Below, in pieces: positions 1-12,114 of a stretch of DNA of 64,000 nucleotides. Both the position numbers and the translations under genes were made by a program. The notes under the pieces were generated by a model. That model was not told the DNA's origin. It was given only the letters and a program-made list of their open reading frames with translations, and made no database searches. The stretch's first letter is position 1, and each line of letters opens with the position of its first letter. The stretch comes from Chloranthus sessilifolius (taxonomy: Eukaryota > Streptophyta > Magnoliopsida > Chloranthales > Chloranthaceae), in contig CM037587.1 in assembly GCA_021018995.1 (NCBI GenBank), positions 16,989,366 through 17,053,365 of the forward strand. The letters are read 5' to 3'.

Positions 1-499
1 GTGATGTAGATTGAGGGGGGGAAACCATTGATAGGACTTTGTTTGGCTTCGCGCAACTTCGAGATTAAGGTAGGGGAAAATTCGATACTCAATTACATTA
101 GATTTCGATTCATAGATTTGTATGGGGTATTTGAATGGAATGGTGATCATTTAGAAATTGATTTGGAAAAATGAGTTTTGCTTTTGAAATTTGAATTATC
201 GAATCCTTGAACTTTGAGTCTGAACCTTGAACATGAACTTTGAAAATGAACTCCGAATATGAATTTTGAACTAGAAATCTGAAATTAGAACCTTGATATT
301 TGCATTTGAATCTGATATGAACATGAATCCGAACTTCGAACTATGAACATGACTTGAATATTGAGCTTTGAATATGAATCGGATATGAATAGTAATGAAC
401 TGATATGAACTTTGACCTTTGAACACAAATATGAACTTCGAACTTAGAATCTGTGAATAGTGAATCTTTGAATCATCGAACCTTTGAATCTTTGAACTT

Positions 500-900
500 C
501 GAACCGACACGGTGGCATATCTGTGAATTGAATTGGTACGACAGTTAATCTGTGAATTGAACCGGCAAGGCGGCATATCCGTGAATCAAACTGGTACGGA
601 AATTAATCTGTGAATCAAACCGGCACGATAGCATATCCGTGAATCGAATTGGCACGGCGGCATATCCGTGAATCGAATAATAAGTCAGGTAAATTGAAGT
701 GAACCGCTAGAGTGAATTATATGTATATCTGTGGACCGCTAGGACGGATTATTAGTACAATTGTGGACCTCTAGGGCGGATTATATGTAAGTGAATTGAA
801 CCGGCACGACAGGATATCCGTGAATCGAATCGGCACGGCGGGATATCCGTGAATCGAACTGACATGGCAGGATATCCGTGAATCAAATGTGTAAGTCATA
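500..900 (+). repeat. LTR minisatellites, about 30-bp unit with GGATATCC-like core plus a CCGCTAGGGCGGATTATATG unit
   Basis: Units related to CCGGCACGGCGGCATATCCG followed by TGAATCGAA repeat about every 30 bases at roughly 500-690 and 795-890. Between them lie units of the type GACCGCTAGGGCGGATTATA. The same arrays occur in the 3' LTR (6283-6750) with different copy numbers, so copy number has changed since insertion or during reverse transcription. Confidence 0.8.
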
Positions 901-1445
901 AGTGAACCGAACTTCGTAAATCGATTCAAGTCATGCATTACTTGATAAGCAGCATGTAATTGGAAAGTGAATAACTGAATCCGGAAATATGTGAAATTGA
1001 ATACGAAGTGGAATAAGAACTCTGAATCTGAAACTTTGAATCCGAATTTGATAATCGAACTCTGAAATTGAACTCGTTACCTGGAAATTTGAACTATGAA
1101 CCTGAATTAGAACTCTGATAATTGAACCTTGATTCTGAGCTCTGATAATCAACTCTGAATCTGATAATTGAGCTTCGAATCTGAACTTGAAATTTGTCCT
1201 TGTTTCGACATGAAACGCTTCTACAATCAATTTTCCGTTTTCAATATGAAAGTCAGCTTCTGTTTTGATATGAAAAATGCTTTTGAAAGTCAGCTTCTGT
1301 TTTGATATGAAAAATGCTTTTGAAAGTCGGCTTCTATTTTGATATGAAAAATGCTTTGAAAGTCAGTTTCTGTTTTGACCTGAAAATGTTTTCTAATTTA
1401 TGGTCATTGAATCTATGCATTGATCTGATAAGATGTACTTGGTAT

Positions 1446-1658
1446 CATGGATCAAAATTTCGTCCGATACCTATACGTATCGGTATCGGGACTCACTGAT
1501 ATGGTGCATTGAATGTACTGTATCGGTGGTTCCCATACGTTTATCGGACGATACATTCAATGTATCGTCCGGTACTATCCGATACCAATACGTATCGTCC
1601 GATACATATCGGTTTTGGGCTCAGATGATACGTATCGGTTTTCCGATTTTAATCCTTG
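1446..1658. mobile_element. hAT-type MITE, CGTATCG family, copy 1
   Basis: The element starts CATGGATCAAAAT and ends with its imperfect inverse (ATTTTAATCCTTG). It is flanked by a perfect 8-bp target duplication CTTGGTAT (1438-1445 and 1659-1666). The interior is packed with CGATAC and GTATCGG motifs and has no coding capacity. The sibling LTR at about 7250 preserves the empty site, with a single CTTGGTAT. Confidence 0.92.
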
Positions 1659-2163
1659 CTTGGTATTGATGTTTTCCTTACTGAGCTTAGACTGTTAGCT
1701 CACCCCGACTACGTCACAGGTGAGGCACTTGATCAGGACACCGGACTTGAGGAAAACCCAATTTGGCATACCGGAAGGAGGAGATGTTCCGTTTGTGGAT
1801 TTTACCCACCATTGGTAAGATTTTGGGGATTGTAGATTTCTGAATTGGCGCATCTAGGTGGGTTGTGTAACTATAGCATCAGTTTTTGTATGTACATTTG
1901 TACACCACTATTTAGGTGATGGTTGACCATCACCGGTGGTTTAGTTGTTTCTTTTGAATTACGTGTTCTCTATATAGAAATAGAGATTTGATTTTAGTTC
2001 TGCCATGTGTATATTTGTTTTGATTTCCGCGCTTATATGTGGATGTACAAAGTATTCTGTTTTCAGATTGTGATCTACGATCTGGTGGTCTGGGTTTTCC
2101 CAGTTGGTCAAAAAAAAAAATTCTCTCAGAAAATCGTGTTGGGAAAATCCGAGCTGTCACAAT

Positions 2164-2178
2164 TGGTATTAGAGCCTA
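2164..2178 (+). other. Primer binding site of element A (initiator Met tRNA)
   Basis: TGGTATTAGAGCCTA begins two bases after the LTR end TGTCACA. It matches the plant iMet-tRNA primer site TGGTATCAGAGCC with one change in the first 13 bases. Confidence 0.9.
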
Positions 2179-2331
2179 GGCTTTAGGTCTTATGGGAGAC
2201 TGTGAGCCATAGCTTTAAGTGCAAGAATATGGCATTAGGTTCTGTTTAAAAATAGGCTAAGTGTTAGAGTTCTGTCAGAACATCGGGACCATCTATTAAT
2301 TAAAACTTTTATTTCATTATACCAGATTGAT

Positions 2332-3392
2332 ATGGCCCCTCCCAGAAAACCAAGACCCGTACGCATTGGAGGCACTTCGGTTGGTGAAGGAATCACCACC
2401 GATACAAATAGCACTTCATTGGGAGAGGAGAGTGAAGGAGAACGAGTCATGCAAGTATTGGAAACCATGGCCAATGCGATGGAGCAACTTGCAGCAAGAC
2501 AACAACCTTCTGGATTCTGGGAATTCAGATAGATGAATCCTCCTAGTTTTTCAGGCCAAGCTGATCCACTTGAGGCGGAGAAATGGTTGAATGAAATGGA
2601 GATCTTCAGTGTGCTACCTTGCACTGAGGATGAGAAAGTGAGATGGGCAGCCTTCAAACTTGATGGGGAGACTGATCCTTGGTGGAAGTCGGTACTAAGA
2701 GCTAAAGTGCAAGAGACTGGGCTGAGTTCATTGAGAAATTCAATGACGAGTACTTCCGCAATGTAGTGAAAGATCAGCGGGAAGTTTAGTTTATAAAATT
2801 AGAGCAAGGCCAAATGCCTGTATGCGAATACGGAATCGAGTTCACAAGATTGTCAAGGTTTGCACCTCAACATGTGGCCACAGAGTCGATGAAGGCCAAG
2901 AAGTTTCAATGTAGCCTGAGGCTTGACGTCCAGGAGAGGATCTCACTGTTTGAGTTAGGAACATATACGGAGGTAATGGCCAAGGCCCTTATTGCCGAGC
3001 AAGACATTGAAGAGACGAGAGATCAACGGAGTATGAATAGGATGGGTCAAGCACAAACTTATGCCTCCGAGCAGGCAAGCAAGAAAGTGAGGTTCATGAC
3101 TTCAAAATCCTCTCAACCTACTCGGGCTACGTATTCAGGGCCAGTGACATCTACGCCTACAAGGACGAGACTCTTGATGCCGGCACCTCGTCAGCCCACT
3201 CAGTTGAACCTTCCTCTGACTAGAGCATCGATAGTGCAGCAAACATTGCTCACCGCTTCAGCCACACCGGGTGAGCCATGCTCACAATGTGGAGGGCAAC
3301 ATAGGACGGTGGAGTGTTGGTGGGTCACAAACACATGCTTCAAGTGTGGCCGGACAGGGGCATCAGATAAGGATTGCTCAAAAACAATGTAG
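2332..3392 (+). pseudogene. gag: Element A gag polyprotein, decayed
   Basis: This encodes the structural capsid/nucleocapsid protein of a Ty3/gypsy element. The ATG at 2332 opens a frame with an in-frame TAG at 2530-2532, resumes with the typical motif NPPSFSGQADPLEAEKWL, and shows the retrotransposon gag core (CTEDEKVRWAAFKLDG, then WWKSV). A frameshift follows near 2710. The correct reading continues as EFIEKFNDEYF, then a TAG at 2787-2789, then KLEQGQMPVCEYGIEFTRL and the gag C-terminal half. Two zinc-knuckle-like CCHC boxes lie near the end (CSQCGGQHRTVEC and CFKCGRTGASDKDC). At least one frameshift and two stops make it non-functional. A related gag lies in element B at 13343-14640. Confidence 0.88.
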
Positions 3393-3704
3393 GGAAACAC
3401 GACATAAGCATCTACTCCAAGGTTATGATAGATAACTTATGATTTAACTTTTGTAGTTGGGAAATGTATTTTTCTAAACTTATGATATATTTTGTAATGT
3501 AATTATTGTAAATTTGATCAACGTTTAGAGTTTTTGGTTTATGGATGTATAATTATGATACATGGGTTTTGATGGAATGATTGGCGAATGGATGAGATTT
3601 TTTAATGTATATGGAATGGATGGATACATTTCTTATGGAGTATAAATTTTGGATGAATATGACTTTGGCAAAATTTTGGATGGCATGATTTGATGGATGT
3701 TTGG

Positions 3705-3774
<70 letters not shown>

Positions 3775-4361
3775 GTGTGTGCGCGTTTTCATTCCAGGGT
3801 TAAAGAACTTAATTATTTACAATGGTGAATATGTAATGTGATGTAAATGAGTTTCGTGATGTGTGTTGAGATATGTTTGTTGCAAGGCAATGAAACTTTA
3901 TTATTCACATTGGTGAATGAATTGTTGGTATGCATGAAAATGGGCTTTTTAGAACCCTTTTTGATAAATTAGTTGTGGATATGTAGGATATGCTATGGTT
4001 TTATGCAGGATAGATGTGATGATTGGTTGTGGATAAATGTGTTAGAATTAGTTGTGGATATGCAGGGTGAACTGTTCTGTGTGCAGGATGATAAAGTCTC
4101 ATAAAATATTCAGACAAACTACCATGGGTTCTGTTTTAATTGGTGAAATTTGTTGTGGCACGTGTTAGTGATACGATAGTATCATAATGTGTGGTTTTGT
4201 GGATTTATGAGGTGAAAAATATATTATATTAAGTAATGTAAGCTAAGGATAAGTTTAGCTTAAGTCTGTCTGAATAAGAGTAGATTATGTCATTAGTTTC
4301 AGATACATTTTGTTATGTGTAGTCAATTTTTGAGGACGAAAAATTCCTTTCAGGAGGAGAG
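3393..4361 (+). other. Element A 3' non-coding internal region with polypurine tract
   Basis: There is no coding similarity here. The region contains a compound dinucleotide repeat (3706-3784). It ends with TTGAGGACGAAAAATTCC and a purine run AGGAGGAGAG (4352-4361) directly before the 3' LTR start TGTAATGAC. This end arrangement is the usual one for plant Tekay/Del elements. Confidence 0.8.
3706..3785. repeat. Microsatellite (AT)n(GT)n
   Basis: About 25 bases of alternating AT run into about 55 bases of TG with a few interruptions. The long His-Thr reading frame on the minus strand here is only a translation of the repeat. Confidence 0.97.
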
Positions 4362-7271
4362 TGTAATGACTCTGATTTTTTATTTTTCATTAATGTTCAA
4401 TCATTGACTCTTGAAGAGGATATGCCTACTTTTGTTCAGGACTAATAAGTATCCATACCTCTTCAATTAAGGATACGTAAATTTTCGAAGATGAAATTTA
4501 CGTAACAAGTGGCCTCAAACCCCACTTGTTATAATTGAGGGTATGTGCCAAGCACATTAAATCCCAAATTGTACCCTATGTAGAGCGCATGCGTGCTTGT
4601 GCATGTTGCACACGAACCTGAGCCTAATGCTTGAACTTCAACCTCAACCCGAACTTCAACTTTAACCGAGAGTAGACCCGAGCCCGATAACCCAACTTAT
4701 CACGTGGCACCAACCAAGTGTACGTTTTCAGTAGGTCGCACGATGCTACCTTAAATTTTTAGGATAAATAATTAATAAGAATGAAATTTCGTGTCAATAG
4801 TGAGGCTAGATCTTATGTTTTGGCTATTGGATATGAGCCCGTGCACCGACTCGCGGTGTGCCGGCTTGGCACTAGAATAGACCCCATGAGGATAAAAGGA
4901 TAGGACAAGTGAAATGTCCTAAATATTTCATTTGTATTTTGTTGCAAGAGAGAGAGAGAGGGAGAGAGCCCTCTCTCTATACATCCATTTTAGTGTATTG
5001 GCTTAACACCAAACCCAATCCATATGATAAAGGAAACCCCATTTGCAAAACTCATTTGAGTTTTATTTGTGAAAGGAAAGAGAAGAGAGAATAGCTTAGA
5101 GAGAGAAGGGGGAAAATTCCTTCCCAATTGCCCATTTGAAACCATAATCACTTTGGGTTTCCCTCAAATCTCTTCTTCTTCTTCATGAAGATCTTGTCGG
5201 ATTCTCCGCTTGAGAACTTCGATTTCAACGTCGTAAGGGCCGTGTGAGAAGAACCCCATTTCCCTTCTCATTTTCTTGAAACCCTAACCTTTGGATCTCT
5301 CATCTCAAGCCCCCCTTTCATTTAAGAAGATCTCTACGGATTCTTCACTCAAGAATGAGAAGAGATCGAGCCATTGGAGGAGCAAGAGGGTTTGACGTCG
5401 AATCCATTGATTTCGGTCGTCATAGAACTTGCGCGCACGTGATTAGAAGGTAAGATTTGGATTAATTTGGTTGAAATTATGTTACTTAGATGTGTGCAAA
5501 AGATTAGAATAAAAAAGGTTGAATTTTGATGTGAAAATGGGTTTTAGAAAGGCAAAAATGAGCAAAATCGAAAGCATCGGCAGCGAGTTGGAAACTCACA
5601 GCAAGTGCCTTCAGAAATAGGCAAAATGTGCGGAAAACAAATATCGAGTTTGGAAAAGTATCAGCTGGCTATGACAGAATGAGGACTGACACTATCTCGG
5701 TATTTTGGCCGTAACTTTTTGCTCCGAACTCGGATTGACGCGATTTTTACAGCGTTGGAAAGAGGACAGCGAGATCTATAACTTTTGTGAATTAGCAAAT
5801 TAATGAATCAAAATATTTAAAGGTCAAAATTGAGCGGGAAGTTGGGTCAAATTCTAAGTTAGCACGAACTTGCCTGTTTCCACCTCAGTTTTGAGAAAAC
5901 ACTTAAATATGTCTAAGTTACTAATGATTAGAGTCAATCCTTGATGCATCATCGTATGTTTGTGATGTAGATTGAGGGGGGAAAACCATCGGTAGGACTT
6001 TGCTTGGCTTCGCGCAACTTCGAGGTTAAGGTAGGGGAAAATTCGATACTCAATTACATTAGATTCCTTGAACTTTTGAGTCTAAACCTTGAACATGAAC
6101 TTCGAAAATGAACTCCGAATATGAATTTTGAACTATGAATATGAAATTAGAACCTTGATATTTGCATTTGAATCTGATACGAACATGAATCCGAACTTCG
6201 AACTATGAACATGACTTGAATATTGAGCTTTGAATATGAATCGGATATGAACAGTGGATAGTGAATCTTTGAACTTTAAACCGGCACGGTGGCATATCCG
6301 TGAATCGAACTGGTACGACAATTAATCCGTGAATCAAACCGGCACGGTGGCATATCCGTGAATTGAACCGGCACGGCGGCATATCTGTAAATCGAATAAT
6401 AAGTCAGGTAAATTGAAGTGGACCGCTATGGCAGATTATATGTACACACTGTGGACCGCTAGAGCGGATTATATGTGTATCTGTTGACCGCTAGGGCCGA
6501 TTATTGTACCGCTAGAGCGAATTATATGTGTATCTGTTGACCGCTAGGGACGATTATTGTACCGCTAGAGCAGATTATATGTGTATCTGCTGACTGCTAG
6601 GGCGGATTGTTCGTACAATTGTGGACCGCTAGGGTGGATTATATGTAAGTGAATTGAACCGGCACAGCCAGAAATCCATGAATCGAACCGATACGGTGGT
6701 TAATCCGTGAATCAAACCGGCACGGTGGGATATCCGTGAATCGAATGTGTAAGTTATAAGTGAACCAAACTCTGTAAATCGATTTAAGTCATGCATTACT
6801 TGATAAGCAATATGCAATTGGAAAGTGAATAACTGAATCCAGAAATATGTGAAATTGAATACGAAGTGGATAAGAACTCTGAATCTGAAACTTTGAATCT
6901 GAATTTGATAATCGTACTTTGAAATTGAACTCGTTAGCTGGAAATTTGAACTCTGAGCCTGAATTAGAACTTTGATATTGAACCTTGATTCTGAACTCTG
7001 ATAATCAACTATGAATCTGATTATTGAGCTCCGAATCTGAATTCGAATCTAAACTTGAAATTTGTCCTACAATCAGTTTTCCGTTTTCAATATGAAAATC
7101 AGCTTCTGTCTTGATATGAAAAATGCTTTTGAAAGTCAGCTTCTGTTTTGATATGAAAAATGCTTGGAAAGTCAGCTTCTATTTTGACCTGAAAATGTTT
7201 TCTGATTTATGGTCATTGAATCTATGCATTGATCTGATAAGATGTACTTGGTATTGATGTTAGACTGTTAG
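4362..7271 (+). mobile_element. 3' LTR of element A, proximal part
   Basis: It begins TGTAATGACTC after the polypurine tract and continues to 7271, where element B is inserted. The remainder of the LTR is at 28714-29092. From 5961 on it aligns with window bases 1-1700. Sequence 4840-5100 contains the LTR promoter region (GTGTATTGGCTTAACACC at 4992-5009), followed by GA-rich and CT-rich leader sequence. The short ORFs here are not convincing genes. The whole LTR would be about 3.3 kb without the insertion. Confidence 0.9.
6283..6750 (+). repeat. LTR minisatellites of element A, 3' LTR copy
   Basis: CCGGCACGGTGGCATATCCG-type units flank an expanded block of about seven ACCGCTAGGGCGGATTATAT-type units (about 6418-6640). 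The 5' LTR has only about three of the latter units, so this array has expanded or contracted. Confidence 0.8.
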
Positions 7272-7325
7272 TGTAATGTCTCGAAAATTTTGACCTTTGA
7301 ACAGTCCGTTTCGATCATTGTTGTC

Positions 7326-7445
7326 AAAGGCGACTGCATATGCGATTGCATATGCGGTCCCCAAAGTGAAAATCGCATATGCCACCATGGCATATGCGAT
7401 TTTGCAAGTATGCGATCGCATAGATGTGTATGCGATCGCATATTG
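7326..7445. repeat. hAT1 left subterminal repeats (GCATATGCGATCGCATA type)
   Basis: About eight overlapping copies of CATATGCGAT or its inverse lie within 120 bases of the left end. The right end (10905-10958) has four more. hAT transposases are known to bind repeated subterminal motifs, so these are likely transposase binding sites. Confidence 0.75.
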
Positions 7446-7515
7446 TTCCAACGGTCAGAAATATGACCATTGGAGCTTGTTTGAAATTATTTTTTTTTAA
7501 AGCATCTCCAAAGTT

Positions 7516-7524
7516 TATAAATAG
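7516..7524 (+). promoter_or_regulatory. Putative TATA box of the hAT1 transposase gene
   Basis: TATAAATAG lies about 390 bases before the transposase ATG at 7912. A CT-rich leader (7600-7640) lies between them, which could be 5' UTR. Confidence 0.5.
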
Positions 7525-7911
7525 GGGGTTCCTCTTCCTAATCCATACCACATCCATCTAAGGTATGATTTATGTCTCTTTGATTTTTAATACTCTCTTC
7601 TTCTTTTCTTTTTTTTTTCTCTCTCTCTCTCTCTCTTTCTCAAGGCTTTGTTGATAATTCATTTCGCTCTATTTTGTAGTTAACTAGACAAGGAGCTTCA
7701 ATCTTCATTGACATTCTATCATTCTTCAAGCAAAGAGGGAAGATTACTTCAAGAATCAAGGATTCAAGGAATTCAAGAGTTAGAAATTAATTTATAATTC
7801 ATATTAAATTTTATTTGATTATTTTTCCTTCTTATTACACCTCACTTTTTCATTTTTTTTCATTTTTTAGTGTGGTCTCCACCACCCACTTCTTTAAATT
7901 ACGTTGTCACT

Positions 7912-10583
7912 ATGTCTACGTCATCGAACGACGCTCTTAGGCCGGCAAATTCGAATGATTCGGGTTGGAAATATGGACGTTACAAGAGTGTAACGGAAAA
8001 AAATAAAGTCCACTTTACCCTATGCCCCTATGTAAGCATGGGGGGAATAGGGAGACAAGCAACATCTTGCTTGGCAACCCGGATCGAATGCGAAAGCATG
8101 TCCAAATGCCTCGCCGAAGGTTCGAAAAGAGATCATGGAATGGATGGATAAGACTTCGAGGTCGAAACATAACGACGAAGTGATTTTACAACAATACTAT
8201 GATGTTGATGAAGATGAGGAAGAACATGATAGATCTACTCCCTCCACGGCTTGTAGTGGTGCAAGACCACCACCTTCTAAAAGAACACGTGGTGGAAAGG
8301 GGAAGGGAATAAATAAATTCTTCTCTTGTAGACCACATCTCGAGGATGTGATAGACGCTAGGGGTAAGGGCCTGACCCAAACCACTATAAAAAATAGGTT
8401 TAAAGCTAAGGATCGACCCGATACCATTCAATACGTGGCTAAGTGGATGTACCAAGCCGGTATTGCGTTCAATACTGTAAAGTTAGAGAGCTTCAAAATA
8501 ATGGTTGAAGCTCTTGGACAATTTGGAGCCGGCCTAAAACCTCCCTCGTATCATGAGATAAGACATGCATGTCTTGAAAAGGAGGTAGTCTTCACAAAAG
8601 CCATTCTCAAGGAGTATCGAGAGGATTGGAAGACATATGGGTGCACACTAATGACCGACGGTTGGACCCATAGGGGCGGTAGGTTAATCATCAACTTTTT
8701 GGCAAATTATCCTACCGGAACTATGTTCATTAAATCCGTAGATGCTTCGGCTCATTCTCACACAGCTGAATATTTATTTTCCCTCATAGATGAGATGATA
8801 GAAAATGATATTGGTACACAATATATTGTCCAAGTTGTCACGAACAACGCGGCAAACTTGGTGGCTGCGGGTAAACTACTAATGGAACGAGACCACACAT
8901 ATATTGGACCCCATGTGCGGCCCATTGTTTAGACTTAATCTTAAAAGACATAGGAAAAGTGCACATTAAAACCATAGCTAAGGCTAGGAAGGTAGTAGTG
9001 TATATGTATAAGCATACACTTCTACTCCACCACATGCGTAATGCAATTGGGGTAATTTGCAACACCCCACCATCACCCGTTTTGCTACGGCCTTCTTGAC
9101 ATTACAAAGTTTATATGTTAAAAGAGATGAGCTTAGAAGCTTCGTAACTTCTACCCATTGGAGGAATGGAGCTTGGTCAAAGAAGGCCAAAGGAAAGTGG
9201 GTGACACAAACCATCTTAACCAACTGTTTTTGGAATAATGCTGCCCAATCACTTAGAGACTCGTAACCAATCGTAGAAGTACTACGATTGGTTGATGGTG
9301 ATGAGAAGCCAGCTATAGGCTACATCTATAATTTTATGGAGAAAGCTATGGAAAAAATTAAATCTAATAATATGTACAAATCTCGTCTCTATCAACCCAT
9401 TATTGACATAATTGAGAAGAGATGGGGTGTCCATATGACTAGCCCGTTGTATTCAGCAGCATTCCTCCTAAATCCCGCGGTCTATTTCTCTTATCTTAAT
9501 CGGGAAGCGGCGGAAGCAACACATATTAGTGGTTTCCTTGATGTTTTAGAAAAGATGGTTCCGAATAAAGGCGAGCAAGATCAGATTAGCAACTCTTTCG
9601 ACCGATACAAGAATGTTCAAGGGATGTTCGGAAGAGAATATGTGATTCGACAAAGAGAATCCAAAATACCTAATAAGCAATTTTATAATTAATATTTTAT
9701 TATATTTTGTTAATGCAAATTTATAATTAAATCATTCGTCTCTTTATATATATATATATATATCTCAATTATCTAACTGATACTATTGTTTGTTAGCCGA
9801 TTGGTGGTTGTCTTATGGAGTGGATTCGGTGACAAAATGTGGATTATTGAAGAAGATGGCCGTTAAGGTTCTTAGCCTTACATGTGTCGCTTCGGTATGT
9901 GAATAGAATTGGAGCACATTTGAGATGGTAACTAGTTTATTTTTATTTCATTTTTAGTCTCATAAATTTAATTTAATTGTTGTTTAAATTTTAATAGATA
10001 TTAATATTTATTAAATATGTCTCTTAAATAGATATACACGAAGAAGCGAAACAAACTTGAGCAAAAAAAGCTCAATGATTTGATCTTTGTGCAATACAAC
10101 CAAAAGCTACGAGATCACTTCCTAAAAAATCATGAAAATCCTGGACATTATGATCCCATCTCTCTCGAAGACTTGCCATCCGATTCTCCTTGGATGGCGG
10201 ATGACTTCAATGAGCAAGTCTTTGCGGATGAGAATCTTACGTGGAAGCAAGAGAAAGATGCCGCTTTTGGAGATGAGCTTCCTTCCGGGCGGAGGAGAAG
10301 ATCGATAGCAGGGGAAGGTAGCTCATGCTCAAGCTTGCATCAAGAAGAAGAAGAAGATGAGATACATCAAGAAGCACCCATAGACGATATAGATACCGTC
10401 TTAGTGAGATCGAATGATGAAGAAACCGAGGAAGAACAATATGTTGAAGGAGACGATTCGGATGATGATGGCAATGGAAGTGACGACGATAGTGGAAGCG
10501 GAGGTGGAGGTGGAGGTGGAGATGTACCATTGTGGGTTAGCGAGAACTGTGCAGAATTTTTGACCGGTACACAATATCATTAG
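7912..10583 (+). pseudogene. hAT1 transposase (BED/DUF659/hAT-C type), decayed
   Basis: This would be the DNA-cutting transposase that moves the element. The ATG at 7912 starts a BED-finger-like region that loses phase near 8050. The frame from 8135 gives an acidic and basic linker, then the DUF659 core with the hallmark CTLMTDGWTHRGGRLIINFL (about 8644-8705) and VTNNAANLVAAGKLL. A frameshift near 8905 breaks the PCAAHCLDL-equivalent motif. Reading resumes at 9057-9266 and 9288-9692, then a probable intron (about 9680-9796, containing an AT run). The next exon (9797-9927) carries the hAT-C dimerisation motif, interrupted by one TAG. A second intron (9928-10031, GT-AG) precedes the last exon, which ends in an acidic tail and stops at 10583. 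Several lesions make it inactive. The sister gene is in hAT2. Confidence 0.88.
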
Positions 10584-10899
10584 GAAGTAGGAACATATGT
10601 TACGATACTTTTACGTAAATAATATTTTCCTTCTTTTTTGTATGTTCTATTTTCCTTCTTTTTTGTATGTTCTATGTTTATTTTTATACTATTTGTTTAA
10701 CATCAATGAAATTTATATTTTCCCTTCTAACTTATTACTTATCTACTAATCTTATATACTTTTATTCCATATTCTAGACACTACAAAATTAATAGAACAT
10801 AAAAATTAACACAAAACATATATTATACACTTTTGAGAATTATTTGGGATTTTTGGGGATTTTTTGGATTTTTTTGGAAAAAAAAAAAAAAGTTATATC

Positions 10900-10958
10900 A
10901 TCGCACAATCGCATATGCGATGGCACTATGCCATCGCATAGCACCGCATATGCGGTTT
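10900..10958. repeat. hAT1 right subterminal repeats
   Basis: CGCACAATCGCATATGCGAT and neighbours repeat the left-end motif in inverted orientation, immediately inside the right TIR. Confidence 0.7.
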
Positions 10959-11111
10959 GACAACATTTGTCTCGATGGGCATGCCCGACTGGTCATGCAC
11001 CTGAGAAAAATAAAAATATTTAAGATGAGTTAAGATGTGATTAAATCTTGAGTGAAAAAGGAAAGCTAGAATGTGTAAGAACCATTAAGTAGAACAATGT
11101 ACACTGAGGTT

Positions 11112-11158
11112 CGGTGTATTGGCTTAACACCCAAGTTCATGGCTTTTAAGTATAAAAG
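11112..11158 (+). promoter_or_regulatory. Element B 5' LTR promoter module
   Basis: The conserved block CGGTGTATTGGCTTAACAC (11112-11130) is followed 20 bases later by TATAAAAG (11151-11158). The same pair occurs in the 3' LTR (21785-21802, 21820-21827), and a variant occurs in the A-family LTRs. Conservation between families suggests it is the RNA polymerase II promoter of these elements. Confidence 0.65.
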
Positions 11159-11509
11159 TCAAAATATTAACAGAAGTTATTTCTCTTGTCTTGGTTGTTG
11201 AGGAGTTATTGAGAAGAGAGAGAAGGAAGCTTGCTTTGAATTCGTATGTGTACGAGCAAGATTGGAACCCGTGCATGATTGAGGGATTTTGGATCAAAGA
11301 GAAATCTAAGTTCAATTTATGCAAACCTAGCTTGAGCGTGACCTGTGGATCGAGGAAATCGATCAGCTCAAAGGTAAGAACTATGCTAAGTTGTGAATTA
11401 TGTGTGTTAGTTGTTAGTTAGTATGTGAGTGAGGAAAATTGAAGAAAAGAGGTTAAGATTTGAGAAAACGAGTTTGAGAAGTTAGAAACCCGTGATTTTG
11501 AAGAATCTG

Positions 11510-11785
11510 ACAAAATCGATCGATCGAAATAAGTGACCGATCGATTTTGTCAATGAGAGAAAGTATGAAGGTTTATGAGAAAATCGATCGATCGATTCAA
11601 ACACTGATCAATCAATTTGTCAAAAATAGTGTGTGTGTGTGTGTTAAGGGAAACCGATCGATCGATTTGGGAATCGATCGATCGAAATAAGTCGATAGGA
11701 TGGGATTGGTTTCTGAGAAAACCGATCGATCGATTTGAGAAACTGATCGATCGATTTGGAAATCGCTCGATCGATTTAGGCAGAT
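11510..11785. repeat. Cluster of CGATCGATCGAT palindromes in B 5' LTR
   Basis: Around ten copies of the type ACCGATCGATCGATTTG or its inverse GAAATCGATCGATCGGT lie within 280 bases, in both orientations. The same cluster is present in the 3' LTR (22190-22400), and a third lies inside B after the chromodomain (18250-18605). Confidence 0.85.
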
Positions 11786-12114
11786 TCAGGATTTTGTTCT
11801 GTTTTGTTAAGAGGACTTTGGGGAGACTTTATATCTTCCTATTTTACGTCACTTCTGACGTATGAATTATGATTTGATGTGTTTAGGTATGAACTGGTTT
11901 ATGTATGTGAGAGGCTAGCTTGGATTGAGACGTCTTGGTTTGGCTTCTCGTCGAGATAGAGAAAACTTCGTAACATTTGTATTGGATTATAGCTAACATG
12001 GATTTAGTGATATGATAAAAGTATGCGTGTTTTATGATTTTGTTTATGAGTTAGCATGAATTTCATTCATAGCTTTTAATATGAGAAATGTGTGCGTGTG
12101 AACACTAAGAGAAA

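Larger units (their letters stand above)
1..2161 (+). mobile_element. 5' LTR of element A (Ty3/gypsy, Tekay/Del-like), left part outside window
   Basis: Base 1 onward matches the block starting near 5961, which lies inside the 3' LTR of the same element, so about 1.6 kb of this LTR lies left of the window. The LTR ends with TGTCACA at 2161 and is followed at once by a primer binding site. Most of it is non-coding and consists of degenerate GAATCTGAAC-like repeats plus two minisatellites. A 213-bp MITE (1446-1658) is present here and absent from the 3' LTR copy, so it arrived after the two LTRs were formed. The Tekay/Del assignment follows from the iMet primer site, the gag type and the TGTAATG start seen in the 3' LTR. 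Confidence 0.88.
2162..4361 (+). mobile_element. Element A internal region (gag only, no pol)
   Basis: This 2.2-kb internal region holds a primer binding site, one decayed gag and about 1 kb of non-coding DNA ending in a polypurine tract. No protease, reverse transcriptase or integrase similarity is visible in any frame. The element is therefore either a non-autonomous derivative dependent on a relative such as B, or an autonomous element that lost pol by deletion. Confidence 0.85.
7316..10968 (+). mobile_element. hAT1 DNA transposon in the 5' LTR of B
   Basis: The terminal inverted repeats are CATTGTTGTCAAA and TTTGACAACATTT (11 of 13 match). The 8-bp target duplication GTTTCGAT/GTCTCGAT (7308-7315, 10969-10976) has one mismatch, and the uninterrupted target is seen in the 3' LTR at about 21645. 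The element is 3.65 kb long, holds one transposase gene in + orientation, and has palindromic subterminal repeats at both ends. Confidence 0.93.

Noticed and set aside
271..1230. Minus-strand ORFs with Ser/Phe/Arg-rich repeats in the A LTR
   Set aside because: They are shadows of the GAATCTGAAC-type low-complexity LTR sequence and are not conserved between the two LTR copies.
3553..3792. 79-codon minus-strand ORF rich in His-Thr
   Set aside because: It is the translation of the (GT)n microsatellite.
11510..11785. Regularly repeated palindromes looked at first like a CRISPR-type or integron-type array
   Set aside because: Units are not evenly spaced, occur in both orientations, have no unique spacers, and lie in a plant LTR. 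Nothing prokaryotic is nearby.
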